From NCBI GenBank assembly GCA_021307315.1, contig JAJSPD010000015.1, positions 558,001 through 622,000 on the forward strand: a stretch of 64,000 bases of DNA, in the 5' to 3' direction. The translations under genes were made by a program, and so were the position numbers. Shown here one piece after another: positions 13,405-25,073 of the stretch. This DNA comes from Bisporella sp. PMI_857. Lineage: Eukaryota; Ascomycota; Leotiomycetes; Helotiales; Helotiaceae. The number at the start of each line of letters is the position of its first letter. The first letter of the stretch is position 1. A model generated the notes under the pieces. The model did no database searches, was not told the origin of the DNA, and saw nothing but the letters and a program-made list of their open reading frames with translations.

Positions 13405-14739
13405 CTAATGTCCCGCATATCTACCACCCAAAGACCTCCAAATGAAACCAAGTACACCTGATGTCTGATGCGACCTCTGCACCCAGAATGCTAATATGCC
13501 TATTGCCAGTGCAATGCCGACGCCTTGAGCAGGTTTTCTATATTTCCACATCGCTGCCATCAATTTTTGTCGTTGTTCTGCTCTATGTAGCTCCTTCACC
13601 TGTTCTTGGAAGTAGTGTTCTCCATCTTCTAGAGACTGGTTTGTGATTTGGTCTGGCCAGCGCGCAGTCTTTAGAACACTGTGAGAGGATATTGAGGCCC
13701 AGGTTTTCACCTTCTCGGGCGGGTATTGCTCCATGAGCTTGGCGGTGTTGGTAATGAGGATTTCGAGATCTAGTGGTTTAGGCAGCTTGGACAGGATAGA
13801 ATGTAACACGTCTGGCTCATCGGCTGGGATATCAAAGAGCTCGTCCGCTCGTTGTAGCACAATTTGTGCAAACATATAAACTGAGAAGACAGTTTCCCGC
13901 GCAAGCAGAACATCGAAGACACGGGCTATCTCACCATAAGACTGTATGTCGTGCGCGTACATCGTCAAAATCCCGGGTATTGCAAAGAAAGGTTGCGTTA
14001 GCGGGAGGTGGTGGTACAGCTGTGGATTTATAGCATGGATGATCGAAGGTATCAACCGCAATTGAGCTAGCGATGGTGCAAGTGTTGGTAACATATAATC
14101 CCTTATCCGCAGCACGGACAATCTTGCGACGGCAGACGCCCGATGCTGCGGTTTCAAAACGAGCAGGAAGACCTGGCAGATGTCATGGTAGCCTTGGAAG
14201 TAATTCAAGTAAGGCTGTTTCCGCAGAACTTCAAGGATAAGATCGGAGAGCTCTTCTTTTCGTTTACTGATTTCTTTTGTGGACTGGTCTGTGCGAATGT
14301 ATCAGTTTTACTGTGAGATGTGACAGGCGGGTAACGCACCATTGGGATAGTATATAAAGGATCGATCAACGTCCAACTGTACTTGATCTTCATCACCATG
14401 CCTTGGCAGGTCTCTCCAGCTTCTGTGCTCATGCGCTTGCACGTCTTTGCCGTTGTCGTTGCGGAAACAGCCCAGTAGCAACGGCCCTGCGATTGAATGT
14501 CAGCCTTGATTGACAGAATCCTCTGCGTAACACGAACATGCCTGACGTCGGACATCGTCGCATATCAATCCTTCTTGGCCTGTTGCCAGTATTCTCAGCG
14601 CCTCTACATCTTTCCTTTTGCAAGCATCTAGTATCTTTGTGGCTTTTGCATTTCGAGCTCTTTCTTGTGGAGATGGTGAGGGTGGCCGCGATGGGATGTC
14701 CTGCCTTTCCTTCTCTGCTGCTCTTCCATTTAGCTCCAT
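13405..14739 (-). CDS. GYP8: TBC-domain Rab GTPase-activating protein (Gyp8/TBC1D20-like)
   Basis: Three exons: 14739-14538, 14486-14340 and 14288-13405, with two 51-nt introns; 410 aa. The TBC domain opens with VRRQAWPLLLG at about residue 63. Both catalytic fingers are present: arginine 108 in LDVDRSF and glutamine 147 in YFQGYHD. A single hydrophobic segment near the C-terminus (GVGIALAIGILAFWV) anchors it in a membrane, as in Gyp8 and TBC1D20, which act on Rab1/Ypt1-type GTPases at the ER-Golgi boundary. The first intron has a weak donor (GTTCGT), but its removal restores the invariant RRQAW motif exactly. The family is secure; the Rab target is inferred. Confidence 0.88.
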
Positions 14740-15591
14740 ATCAAGGACAGAAGTCCAAACATATGGTGATCATCACTAGCAGTTTTAGCTCGTGTAGTGT
14801 TTTCTTTTCTTTGCTGTAGATCAACGAGGGATGTTGATGTTTGTACTGCACACATGTGGGAAGAGCAAGACCCCAGCAAGTCTGGCCAAGCAAAGCCTCG
14901 TGGGGGGGGGGGTTTTTGGGGGGGTGCGGGAGGGGAGCAGCCGAAGCAGAAGCGATTAGGCTAGTAGCCCCCTGGTAGCTGCCAACACTGCATCATGCTG
15001 CTTATTAATACCTGATCATTTCAGAGAGCCAGACTTTTTGCTTCATGGAAAACCGACGCAGAAAATGATGTATCACTAAACCAACCAACCGTACGGGCAT
15101 TTTCATCTCTCAAGCTGACAGATGACTGCGTCTGAGCCATTTACACGTCCAAACACATGACCAAGTTGGTCTGGTGTAAAAGCACGTCTACCTGCCTGTC
15201 TTCTCTGCAACTCACTTGCTGAACCCAACACTGTTGTGGCTTCTTCCTCTGTATTATTGTGTATTCGTGCTGGTTGAGGTCGCATTTACGGAGATAGGCT
15301 TTAACGGAAGCTCTTCAGCCTCGCCTGGTATCACAGAGGCTACTGAGTACAGACGATTTCTTACAAGGCTGTCGCATTCATGTGTTGTCTGCCCGAGCCT
15401 CCTTGATCCGGTTCGACTGATTCATATTTGCCTATAATATAAAATCGGCTTGCTAGGCATTTGACAAGTAGCCTTAGTACCAACCCCAGCTTACCTACAA
15501 ATTTGACACGGAACCTTCTCAGTTGCTCTAGGCCGTTGTTGCGCCTTCCTCCTCCCAATGTGTCCAGGCTAAGAGTATTTGCGCGGTGATT
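14740..15591. promoter_or_regulatory. divergent intergenic region with long G-runs
   Basis: About 850 bases between the starts of the Gyp8-type gene (-) and the propeller-protein gene (+). At 14902-14924 the plus strand has 11 G, five T, then seven G, followed by further short G-runs to about 14936; this could form a G-quadruplex. Short frames in the region look random. Confidence 0.5.
14902..14936 (+). repeat. G-tract, potential G-quadruplex
   Basis: Two long uninterrupted guanine runs (11 and 7) separated by T5 are followed by GGG and GGGG within 12 bases. It lies about 165 bases upstream of the Gyp8-type start codon, on the non-template side of neither strong gene. Runs this long are prone to length error in assemblies. 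Confidence 0.7.
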
Positions 15592-18500
15592 ATGGATTTC
15601 GCGACCAACCAGTTCGATTTAGTTGATGGCCAGTGGAGGCCTAGAACAGTGGATGTGAGCACAATTCTCCGGCACTTCGATGATCAAGATAATCACGAAA
15701 TGCCGCCTTTCCAGGCGTCTCCTGTACTGGGTTTATTGACACAGACGGTGATACCAGCTCCACTGACAAATTGGATCTTGCCTCTGAAAGCAAGACACCC
15801 AGATTACGAGGATGTGGCATTCATTGGGGTAGGCACTTTCCAAACCCTTGACAGATTCCTTCCACAGGCTCGATGTTGCATTCTTTGTAGCCATCGACCT
15901 GCTATGTTTTATTTATTGATACATGTCATGTACTTGTATCTAAAAAATGTATTTCCTGTAACCCACTATTCTAGCAAGGCTGCTGTCTCTTCTGCATCTC
16001 TAAAACTGACCAAGCTGATTTTTCTAGGACGGGTTTGTCCAAATCAAGGAACTTCGGCCTGATGGACGGCTATGGGATGTAGCCCGCAAGGATAACTTTG
16101 GTGCCCGGATTCGAAATGCCCGAGTATACGGAACACTGAAGACCTATGATAAGGACTTTCTGCCCGATGCCGGTGATGTGTTTGGAACTCCGATAAAGGA
16201 TGAAGCTGACGATGATGTTGATATTGACATGACCGACGGTCACTATCGCGGCTTACGGCCTGGTGATCCGCGCCTACCCCCTCAAATGATCGTCCTTCAG
16301 CTAGAAAGTAATGACACGATATTCTTGATGCTTTGCAAAAGCGAAAGTGGTGAGTGGAGAGTCGTATCCAACCGCCATCGGCTGTCGAATGCAATGCATA
16401 GGCATCAACCTGGAATGCACCTTGCTATAGATCCAAGCTCTCGATATCTAGCTGTTGGATGTGCTGAAGGATCATTCAGCATTCAAGCCCTATATCCAAG
16501 ACAAGAATTGAATAGACAATACACCCAAGGGTCCACACTTAACCTTGTCGAGTCTGAAAGGAGACTACTGGTTCAGGGTGTTATCATCAAAATGGAATTC
16601 CTGTACCCATCAGCTGACGATGATCAACATATCATTCTTTTGGTAATACAGATCTACAAAGGCAAAACACGTATGCTTTTGTATGAATGGACAACGGGCG
16701 GGGATCTGAAGAAAGTACATGCTCACAACCGGAAGGGCCACTCTTTGGCAGAAGGACGTCAGGTACCATTGCTACTGATTCCTTTGATGATCAAGTCTTC
16801 TTTTATCGTGATCTCTGAGAGTTCATTAGAAGTTTGCAATGATATTCTCATTGGTTCTCCCCAGTTTAGGGAGGTCGACTCAACCATCATTGACTCCCCT
16901 ACTTCTCTCCATCATGGCACAGGCACTCCTTTATGGACAGCATGGGCTCGACCAGAAAGGCTACCTTACTATAACGCCGAAAAGGATTGCGTCTATATCG
17001 TGCGAGAAGATGGGTTGATTAGGTGTCTGGAACTACACACAGACGACGATCTCATCCAAGCTGATATGAACATTGGGTATTTTTCATCGAATTGTGGAGC
17101 TGCTTTAGCAAGTCTCAACTATAAAGGCACTCATGGGAGATCAGGAGATTACCTGATCACAGGCGGAGATTCTGGCACTGGAGCAGCATATTTGGTAAGT
17201 GCCTTGACGCATGCGAACCTTCGTAGAAATCTTCTTCCTCTAGGGTTTATTCATTCTCACAAGCATATATGCGATACCTTCTGATTAATATATATATATA
17301 CATGTTGATTTAAAACTCTAGATAAAAGCAAGGGAAAGCCCCATCTTCCAACAGCACATACCGAATTGGTCTCCAGCAAATGATCTTGTCACCACATCAA
17401 GAGATCAAGATGGAGATTCAGAGCCTTCTCTAACTAGCCGTAAGAAGTCCAACTCTAAGTGGTCAACAGGCAAGAACTCTGAGCAGGTTATGGCCAAGCC
17501 GGATCAGATTTTTGCATGTGTCGGCAAAGGGTCCAATGGAGCAGTAGTAGAAATAAGACATGGGCTTGAAGCTCACGTCGGGTTAGATATGGATTTCGAA
17601 GCACCGATTGAGAATGCTTGGGTTCTAAGCCTCCCAAATTCGCTCGCCGATAAGGATGGATCACTAATTTTAGTATCTACTGGTCGGCAATCAGCGCTTC
17701 TTTTACTATCGGGATCAGGTGATACCGTCTCGGTCATAGCACTTAATGAGGAGGACTCAAATTTTGACCTCAGATTTCGGACAATCACGGCTGACATGCA
17801 CGGAGATTGCAAGATACAAGTCACAGAGAAGTCGATTGTACACGTCGACGGACTAAGCGGGTAAGTTGCCAAATTCCCGTGGAATCCTCCCTGTTTGATC
17901 TGTAGCGAAACATAACCCATATATGCCACCGTGCGTATCTCCTTCACAATGAATGCTAACCGATGGCAAAGAAATAGACATATCCATGAGGGGGTCAACA
18001 TCTTTGGAGTACTCAATGACACCGAAGTTGTAGGTGTTGGAATTCACATACTACATGCGGTAATATACGACGATATTGTGCTTTACACAACTGAGTACGC
18101 TGAAAGAATGTATCTCTTGATACTAAGAACCAGCGAGCTTGACTCCCTTCTTGGCGAATCTACTAGTGCCTGCCCAACGCAAACCCTAGGAAGCTTCTCA
18201 AATATTACATGCTTAGCCATAGGTCTAGTTGGTGAAGAAATCTGGGGAATAGTAGCTGAAAATCCAGGGACCTCCTTATCCCTCACATTTCAATCGCTTT
18301 GTGGGGCAAACTCTTTCACGATAACTTTACCAGAGAGTTACGAAACCAGCGGTACTTTCCCCCTCGGCACAATTTGCAGCATCGTTGTTGTTCCTTCTAG
18401 CAATGATAAAAATATGTCGTTGCTCTGCGGAACTAGCAATGGATATGCGCTCACGCTTGAGATAGATGTCCAGTCTACCAAATGTGTAGAGTTCTTATGT

Positions 18501-20321
18501 GACCATATTGGCATATCATCGGTCCTGATTCGACGGGACAAGTTGTCAAGCTCACGGACCATATTTTTGGCGATTTGTGACTCGAAAGTATACTCCTTCA
18601 CATTTCAAAATCGTAGGATGGTGCGACAAAACCGCAATGGCTCTCATGTGAAGAGAGAAATCCATCGAGTTTTCTTCACTAGTATACTGGATTCCAAGTA
18701 TGCACAACCAGATATAAATGCCGTCGCAAAGTTTCCATCGGGCACTTGCGGAGGAGTTGATGACACGTTCTTGTGTGTTTCTGGTTCTATTCTTTTAATT
18801 TTTGGATTGAGTGACCAGCCAAACGCTGTTCTTCGTAGAATTCCCGTCGGTGGAACACCATCACGACTCTATTTTTCTCACAATCTACAACTTCTGGTAG
18901 TGGCCGCGAACATAGATAAGAAGTCGACCCTTATATTCCTTGATCCTGAAACTGGAGAGGATGTATCTAAACCGTACGACAAGAAAACAGGCACCGCCAC
19001 AGACTTTATATACGGACTAGGCAACAAAGATGAGAAGATACACCGATTAGCTGAATGGCAAGTCTCTAAGGACACGAAGAAATGGAACTTTATCATCCTC
19101 TGCACTAATCTAGGTCAGGTCTTGCTGATTTCTGTTGAAAGAGAATCGCACCCTTCCCCAGGTTCTCTTTTGCCCAAATTACGCTACTACACGCGTCACA
19201 AATTCAAATCTGGGGAGCCGATTTATAGTGTGACATCATACGCAGATGGTATCATCTATTGTACGGGCAGGACATTGCATTTAGACGTACTTGATCTGGC
19301 GGAAAAAAGATTGAAGACCATCGCGGAATTTGAGATCTCTTCTCCAGCCACCAACTTGGTGTACAAGGAACCAGGAGAGGTTTATGCCTTGACCGCCACT
19401 CATTCACTCGAGATACTAAGAATAGTTGGAACTGGTGAGAATAAACAATTTGTGCGAACACACGGAGACCAAGTCGCTCGCGATTCGCTTCATCACAGAA
19501 TATTATGCTCGTCATTGAGTGGAGAACACTCCATGGAATTCTCATCCGTACCTGACTCATCCCAAAACCAGTCACTCGAAGAGCCAACATCACTACGAGC
19601 TCCGCTGCACTTGGTATCAGATAAGAGTGCGTGTGTAGCAGGACTATGGGCGATTAGCAACACCAAGGCAGATACCCTGGAAACAATTTTTGAGGCAGAA
19701 CTCCTAGTATCGATCGTCAAACTTAGATATGGCAACTGCCGTCCCATCTGGGATCCAACATGGTCTATTAAAATTGGAGGAAATATGGACGTTGCCACAA
19801 GCATTCCCATTAACACCGCAAAATACCCTGAAATATTGGGTATAGCCATCGATGGTTCGTTGTTCAACTTCACGATTCTTGACCAGGATGCATGGAGGTT
19901 TCTACGATTTCTGGTAAATATAGCCAAGCAATCATCACTCGTATGCGAATTGGATCAAGAAGAAGAGGACCTAAGAGAACTGGTACCAAGCATAAAACCA
20001 AAAACTATGATGCACATTGATGGAGATATTTTGAGGCGGTGTTTAGATGGGCAATACCTTGAAGAACTCCTTTTGATTCACGAAAATACAGATAAGGCTA
20101 GAGAAGTTCAGGCTCTATTCAAAGAGCTACTGAGCGGATTACATCGATGCAGTTTTAAGGCTGCCCTCAAGGGGCAGAGGTCAGATAAGAATGCAGCAGA
20201 GGCGCTGAATGGCAACCATAGCAACGCGGAAGAAGTTGAAGTGACGCACGAGCATGATATTGAGGACTTGGTTTTACAAGCATACAAAGACTTGGAGTAC
20301 TTCCTTCGGCCTGTCATATAG
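15592..20321 (+). CDS. MMS1_N / CPSF-A-like multi-propeller protein
   Basis: Four exons: 15592-15828, 16028-17194, 17322-17860 and 17972-20321; 1430 aa. Introns are 199, 127 and 111 nt. I see the general layout of the DDB1/Rse1/Cft1 superfamily: long beta-strand-rich repeats without fixed motifs, an N-terminal MMS1_N-like half and a helical end. The protein is not obviously DDB1 or Rse1 and is closest in length to Cft1. Related fungal entries are, from memory, labelled thermotolerance protein or MMS1_N protein. Such proteins act as scaffolds in ubiquitin ligases, splicing or 3'-end processing; which applies here is unknown. An acidic stretch EADDDVDIDMTD and a Ser/Lys-rich linker near residues 490-520 look disordered. 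The plain ATG at 15592 is preferred to an in-frame GTG just upstream. Confidence 0.7.
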
Positions 20322-21156
20322 ATTTCTCTGCATTGCAACTACTGCACAAATTAGAGAAACTTTCATTGCTCCTAAGTCATAATGTTTGCAGACTTGACTC
20401 ACGTATCCAGTATGTTTAGCTAGCTTGACTCTCAAAGCGGAACTCAGTATTGTTACTGTAGTATTATGTCATAACCACACAGTGACTCATAGTCTAGTGC
20501 TAGATGAGAGTTGGAATAAAACCATGCTTCCATCGGTTAACTTATATATGTTTTGGTGGCTTTTGGGAGGTCCGCTTTAGAGGTTCCAAAAGGTAAGTTC
20601 TAATTGTTCCAAATATTATGAAGCATAGTAGGCAGCGAGTTTATGATTCGATGCATGAAAATAGTCCGTCAAGCTGTAAGCCCTTTAATATAGACTTTGG
20701 ATCTCGGATTTCTCCATGTTCTTATGATACCGTATGAGAAGGCACAAGACCTACTGCGTTATCTCTACACAAACAAGTATGACTCAGATTTGATAGCCAA
20801 TAATGGTATATAAACAAGAAATGTAGCCCAGCCGCCGTAGGTTTAGTAAGGAGGTAGCTGTCTTTAGCCGAAAATTAAGCGACATTCACAACTTTGGCGG
20901 CACTGAACATTAGCTTTCATAAATAACCCCGCGCCATTGTCCTTGTACCTCGATAACTTTCTTCAAGGGAACACAGAAGTCCCTTTTGACAAATCGGGAA
21001 ATATACTACTGCTATTCACTGTGTGGTTTTTGCTAGAACTTGACTGATTTAGCAATAAAGAAGGGATTTATACTGTCCAGACAAAGTCACAAACCCCTCA
21101 ATCTATCGGTCCTTGCCACATTCAACAGTCGTACTTGCTTATTCTAAGTAAACGGA
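20322..21156. other. intergenic, eIF5B promoter
   Basis: About 835 bases between two plus-strand genes. No gene is recognised. AT-rich with scattered short direct repeats; the 100 bases before 21157 are pyrimidine-rich as in fungal leaders. Confidence 0.5.
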
Positions 21157-24100
21157 ATGGCGCCCAAGAAGAAGGGCAACAAGAAGACTGCGGATGACGA
21201 CTGGGAAGCAGAGCTTGGGGAAACAGTCGCGCCAGCGACAGAGCCAGCGCCTGAAAATGGCGATGGCAAGTCAGCACTTGAGGAGGCAGATGCAGAGGAA
21301 GAGTTTCCAGCCGGAGGTCTCATGGCTATGATGCGAAAGAAGAACAAGAAGAACAAGAATAACGCTGCTGAGGCTGATGAGGAGCTGGCGGAGAAGGCTC
21401 CTGTTGAGGCTTCGTTAGATGATGAGTTTGCTCTGCCAGATAAAAAAGGCAAAGGCAAGGCGGGAGTGAAGGCTGATGGAGCTGAGGATGATGAACTAGG
21501 TGCAGATGGTAAGATCTTGACCAAGGCACAAAAAGAGAAGTTGAAGAAGGAACGTGAGAAGCAGCGGAAAAAGGAGAATGTAGGTAAATTTACACTGCAT
21601 AATGATATCTGCTAATATCTTCATAGGCTGCTAAGAAGAAACCGACTGGCGGTGCTGCGCCACCAAAGGCCGCTGAAGTTCAACCAGTAGTGGAGACTAA
21701 AGCTGCCGAAGTGAAACCCACGATAGGGGGTAAGCCCAAGAAGATTCCCGCTGCGCTCGCGAAGATTCAGGCACAACAAGAGCGGCTCAGAAAACAAGAA
21801 GAGGAGAGGGCTAGAGCTGAACAAGCAGAGAAGGAGCGTCTTGCAGAGATTGAGAGACAAGAGGCAGAGGAGGAGAGAAAACGAGAGGAAGCCAAAGCTT
21901 TACGGAAACAAAAAGAAAAAGAGAAGATTGAGCAACAGAAGCGTGATGGCACATATCTCACGAAGGCGCAGCGAGAGGAGAAGCTCAAGAATGAGATGAA
22001 GCTGAAGCAAATGGTGGAGGCTGGGGCTAAAGTTGGTGGGCCCGCAGATGGGGAGAAGAAAAAGCCCGTCTACGATAATAAGAAGAAGAAAGGTGGTAAG
22101 AAAAATCCTGCAGAACTTAAGGTATGTTGATCAAATCGTGCACAGCAATGTGAATATTCTAATTTCAACTACAGGCAGAAGAAGAAAAATTACTTGCTGA
22201 GGCTGCGGAACGAGCCAAACAAGAAGCAGAGCGCGCAGCTGCGGCAGCTGCAGCGAAGGCTGAGAAAGAAGCAGCGGAACGAGCTGCTGTAGAAGCTGAG
22301 AAGGAAGAAGAGAGTGAGTTGGAAGATTGGGAGGAAGCGGCAGCTGACAGCAGTGAAGATGATTTGAAGGAGAATTGGGATGCGGATTCAGAAGAGGAGC
22401 GCGAGAAGGCTGCAGCAAAGAAGGCAGAGCAGAAGACATTACCAAACCGTGGCAAGAACGTGCAAGAACCGCAATCAGAGTCCGAGGATGATAGCGATTC
22501 AGAATCAGAAGATGAAGAGGCTAGTGCTCGACAAGCTGCGGAAGCATTACGGAAGAAGCAAGCTGCTGAACGACGGGAGAAAGCACATGAAGCCGCTATG
22601 GCAGCACGATCTAAAGACAACCTCCGGTCTCCAATTTGTTGTATTCTTGGGCACGTCGATACTGGGAAGACAAAGTTGCTTGACAAAATTCGACAAACAA
22701 ATGTGCAGGAAGGAGAGGCTGGTGGTATCACGCAACAAATCGGTGCTACGTACTTCCCAGTCGAAGCTATCAAGCAAAAGACGCAAGCCGTTAACAAGAA
22801 CAATACGTTTGAGTTTAAAGTCCCTGGTCTTCTCGTCATTGACACTCCAGGTCACGAGTCTTTCTCCAACTTACGGTCTCGTGGATCATCTTTGTGCAAC
22901 ATCGCTATTCTTGTGGTAGATATTATGCACGGCTTAGAACCACAGACTCTGGAGTCTATGAAGTTGTTACGGGATAGAAAGACGCCATTTATCGTTGCAC
23001 TTAACAAAATTGATCGCCTGTATGGGTGGGAGAAGATTGACAACAACGGATTTCAAGACAGTTTGACGCGCCAAAAGTCTAGCGTCCAGAAGGAGTTTGC
23101 GGATCGATTGGAAAAGACAAAGCTTGCTTTCGCAGAGCAAGGATTTAACTCTGAACTCTTCTATCAAAATAAGTCGATGGCCAAATTTGTATCCTTGTGT
23201 CCAACATCAGCCCACACAGGTGAGGGTATACCAGATATGCTCAAGTTGATTGTTCAGCTTACACAAGAGCGCATGGTCGGATCTTTGATGTATCTTTCAG
23301 AAGTCCAATGCACAGTCCTGGAAGTCAAGGCGATTGAGGGATTTGGTATGACCATCGATGTCATCCTGTCCAATGGTATTCTTCGAGAAGGTGACCGAAT
23401 AGTACTGTGTGGAGTTGACGGTGCTATTACAACTAACATCCGAGCCCTATTGACGCCTGCACCATTGAAGGAACTACGGCTGAAGTCTCAGTATGTGCAC
23501 AATAAAGAGGTCAAGGCCGCCTTAGGTGTCAAGATCAGCGCGCCAGGTTTAGAAGGTGCCATTGCTGGTTCACGTCTCTTGGTTGTCGGGCCAGACGATG
23601 ATGAATCTGATATTGAGGCTGAAGTGGAATCTGATCTTGGCGCACTGTTCAGTCGTGTAGAGAAGTCGGGAAGAGGCGTAACAGTACAAGCATCAACTCT
23701 TGGATCTCTGGAGGCTCTACTGGACTTTTTGAAAGTCTCCAAGATTCCTGTCGCAAATGTTGGTATTGGCCCGGTCTTCAAGCGCGATGTGATGAATTGT
23801 GGTACCATGCTTGAGAAGAACAAGGAGTATGCTGTTATGCTCTGCTTTGATGTTAAAATCGATAAAGAAGCTCAGATCTATGCTGATGAGCAGGGTATCA
23901 AGATCTTCACAGCAGATATCATTTATCACCTTTTCGACGCGTTCACAAAACACATGGAGCTCCTCTTAGAGAAGAAAAAAGAGGACTCTAAACTAGATGC
24001 TGTATTCCCTTGCGTTCTAGATGTGGTTGCAGTCTTCAACAAGACTGGTCCAATCGTCGTTGGTGTAGATGTCGTTGAAGGAGTACTGAAACCACTTACT

Positions 24101-24412
24101 CCAATCGTTGCAGTAAAGACTAATTCTATCACTGGTGTGAAAGAGTTTGTCAAGCTCGGACGTGTTTCTGGTATCGAGCGTGACAAGAAAGCCGTCCCTA
24201 CCTGCAAAAAGGGGCAGCCATCTGTAGCTGTCAAGATCGAAATGGGCGGCTCACAGCCCACATATGGTCGCCATCTCGAGCAAACGGATAAGCTATACTC
24301 GATGATCAGTCGTAAAAGCATTGATGTGCTGAAAGAGTTCTACCGCGCGGACATGACGAATGACGACTGGAACTTGGTTAAGAAGCTGAAACCCCTGTTT
24401 GACATCCCATAA
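21157..24412 (+). CDS. FUN12: translation initiation factor eIF5B
   Basis: Three exons: 21157-21579, 21627-22121 and 22175-24412; 1051 aa, close to yeast eIF5B (about 1000). The N-terminal 440 residues are low-complexity, alternating Lys/Glu/Ala-rich helices typical of the eukaryotic factor. The GTPase domain follows with G1 GHVDTGKT, the switch I region [11 protein letters not shown]3 DTPGHE and G4 NKID. Domains II to IV and the long C-terminal helix are present, ending in a stretch with [10 protein letters not shown]. eIF5B joins the 60S subunit to the 48S complex and hydrolyses GTP at the end of initiation. Introns are 47 and 53 nt, both within the disordered N-terminal part. Confidence 0.95.
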
Positions 24413-25073
24413 ATTTAGACGCCTGGGCGAGACTTGATTGGAAGTTGGATGGGAGAGCTGATTTAAGCGCTGTTTTTGTAAGCATAGCAAGAAACGATGG
24501 CATCGCGGTGTTTTATCTGGCGGCGTTCAACGAGTAAAAAGCTTCTAGGTATCTAGAATTGAAATGCATTAATGAGCATCTATCTACTATAACTACTAAG
24601 GAGGCTATGTAGACATACCATAGCATAGCCCGCCGTCCTTCTCCCTCTTGCATCCTTCTCTTTACAGGTATTCAAGTACAGTATTCTTTGATCTATTTAT
24701 AACTCCGATATTTTGTTCCCTTCAGGATATTCCGGTCCAAATCTTCAATGCCTTTGTCTCCGGTGGCGCGGCTGGGATATTTTGTGTCGTGTCACAGGCA
24801 AACACTGTTCAACTGCTGCCCACAGCGCCGAAAGTATTGGGCTTGATCCATCCCTCACATACCAAGCTGTGTAATGCAAGCGATCCATGAAGCGAGAGAC
24901 TAGGAACAGTGGTCTCCAGTCAACATCATCACCTACCCGAGGTCAACTTCAAGGGCAAAGCCAGACATGATTGTCCTTAGGCTTATAACCACTCCTTGCT
25001 CCTCTTTATTTCTCAACAAGGTAATCTCGAAGCGGTTTCTTAATATCATCCACGTCCTCGATCGCCGCAAGCC
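24413..25073. other. intergenic between convergent genes
   Basis: About 660 bases between the 3' ends of eIF5B (+) and the Zn2Cys6 regulator (-). Only random short frames are seen. It marks the switch from the housekeeping block to the accessory cluster. Confidence 0.5.

Noticed and set aside
17284..17304. (TA)n stretch near 17290
   Set aside because: It lies inside an intron of the propeller-protein gene and is a simple microsatellite.
21767..22845. Ser-rich frames antisense to the eIF5B N-terminal region
   Set aside because: They mirror the Lys/Glu-rich low-complexity coding strand and have no independent support.
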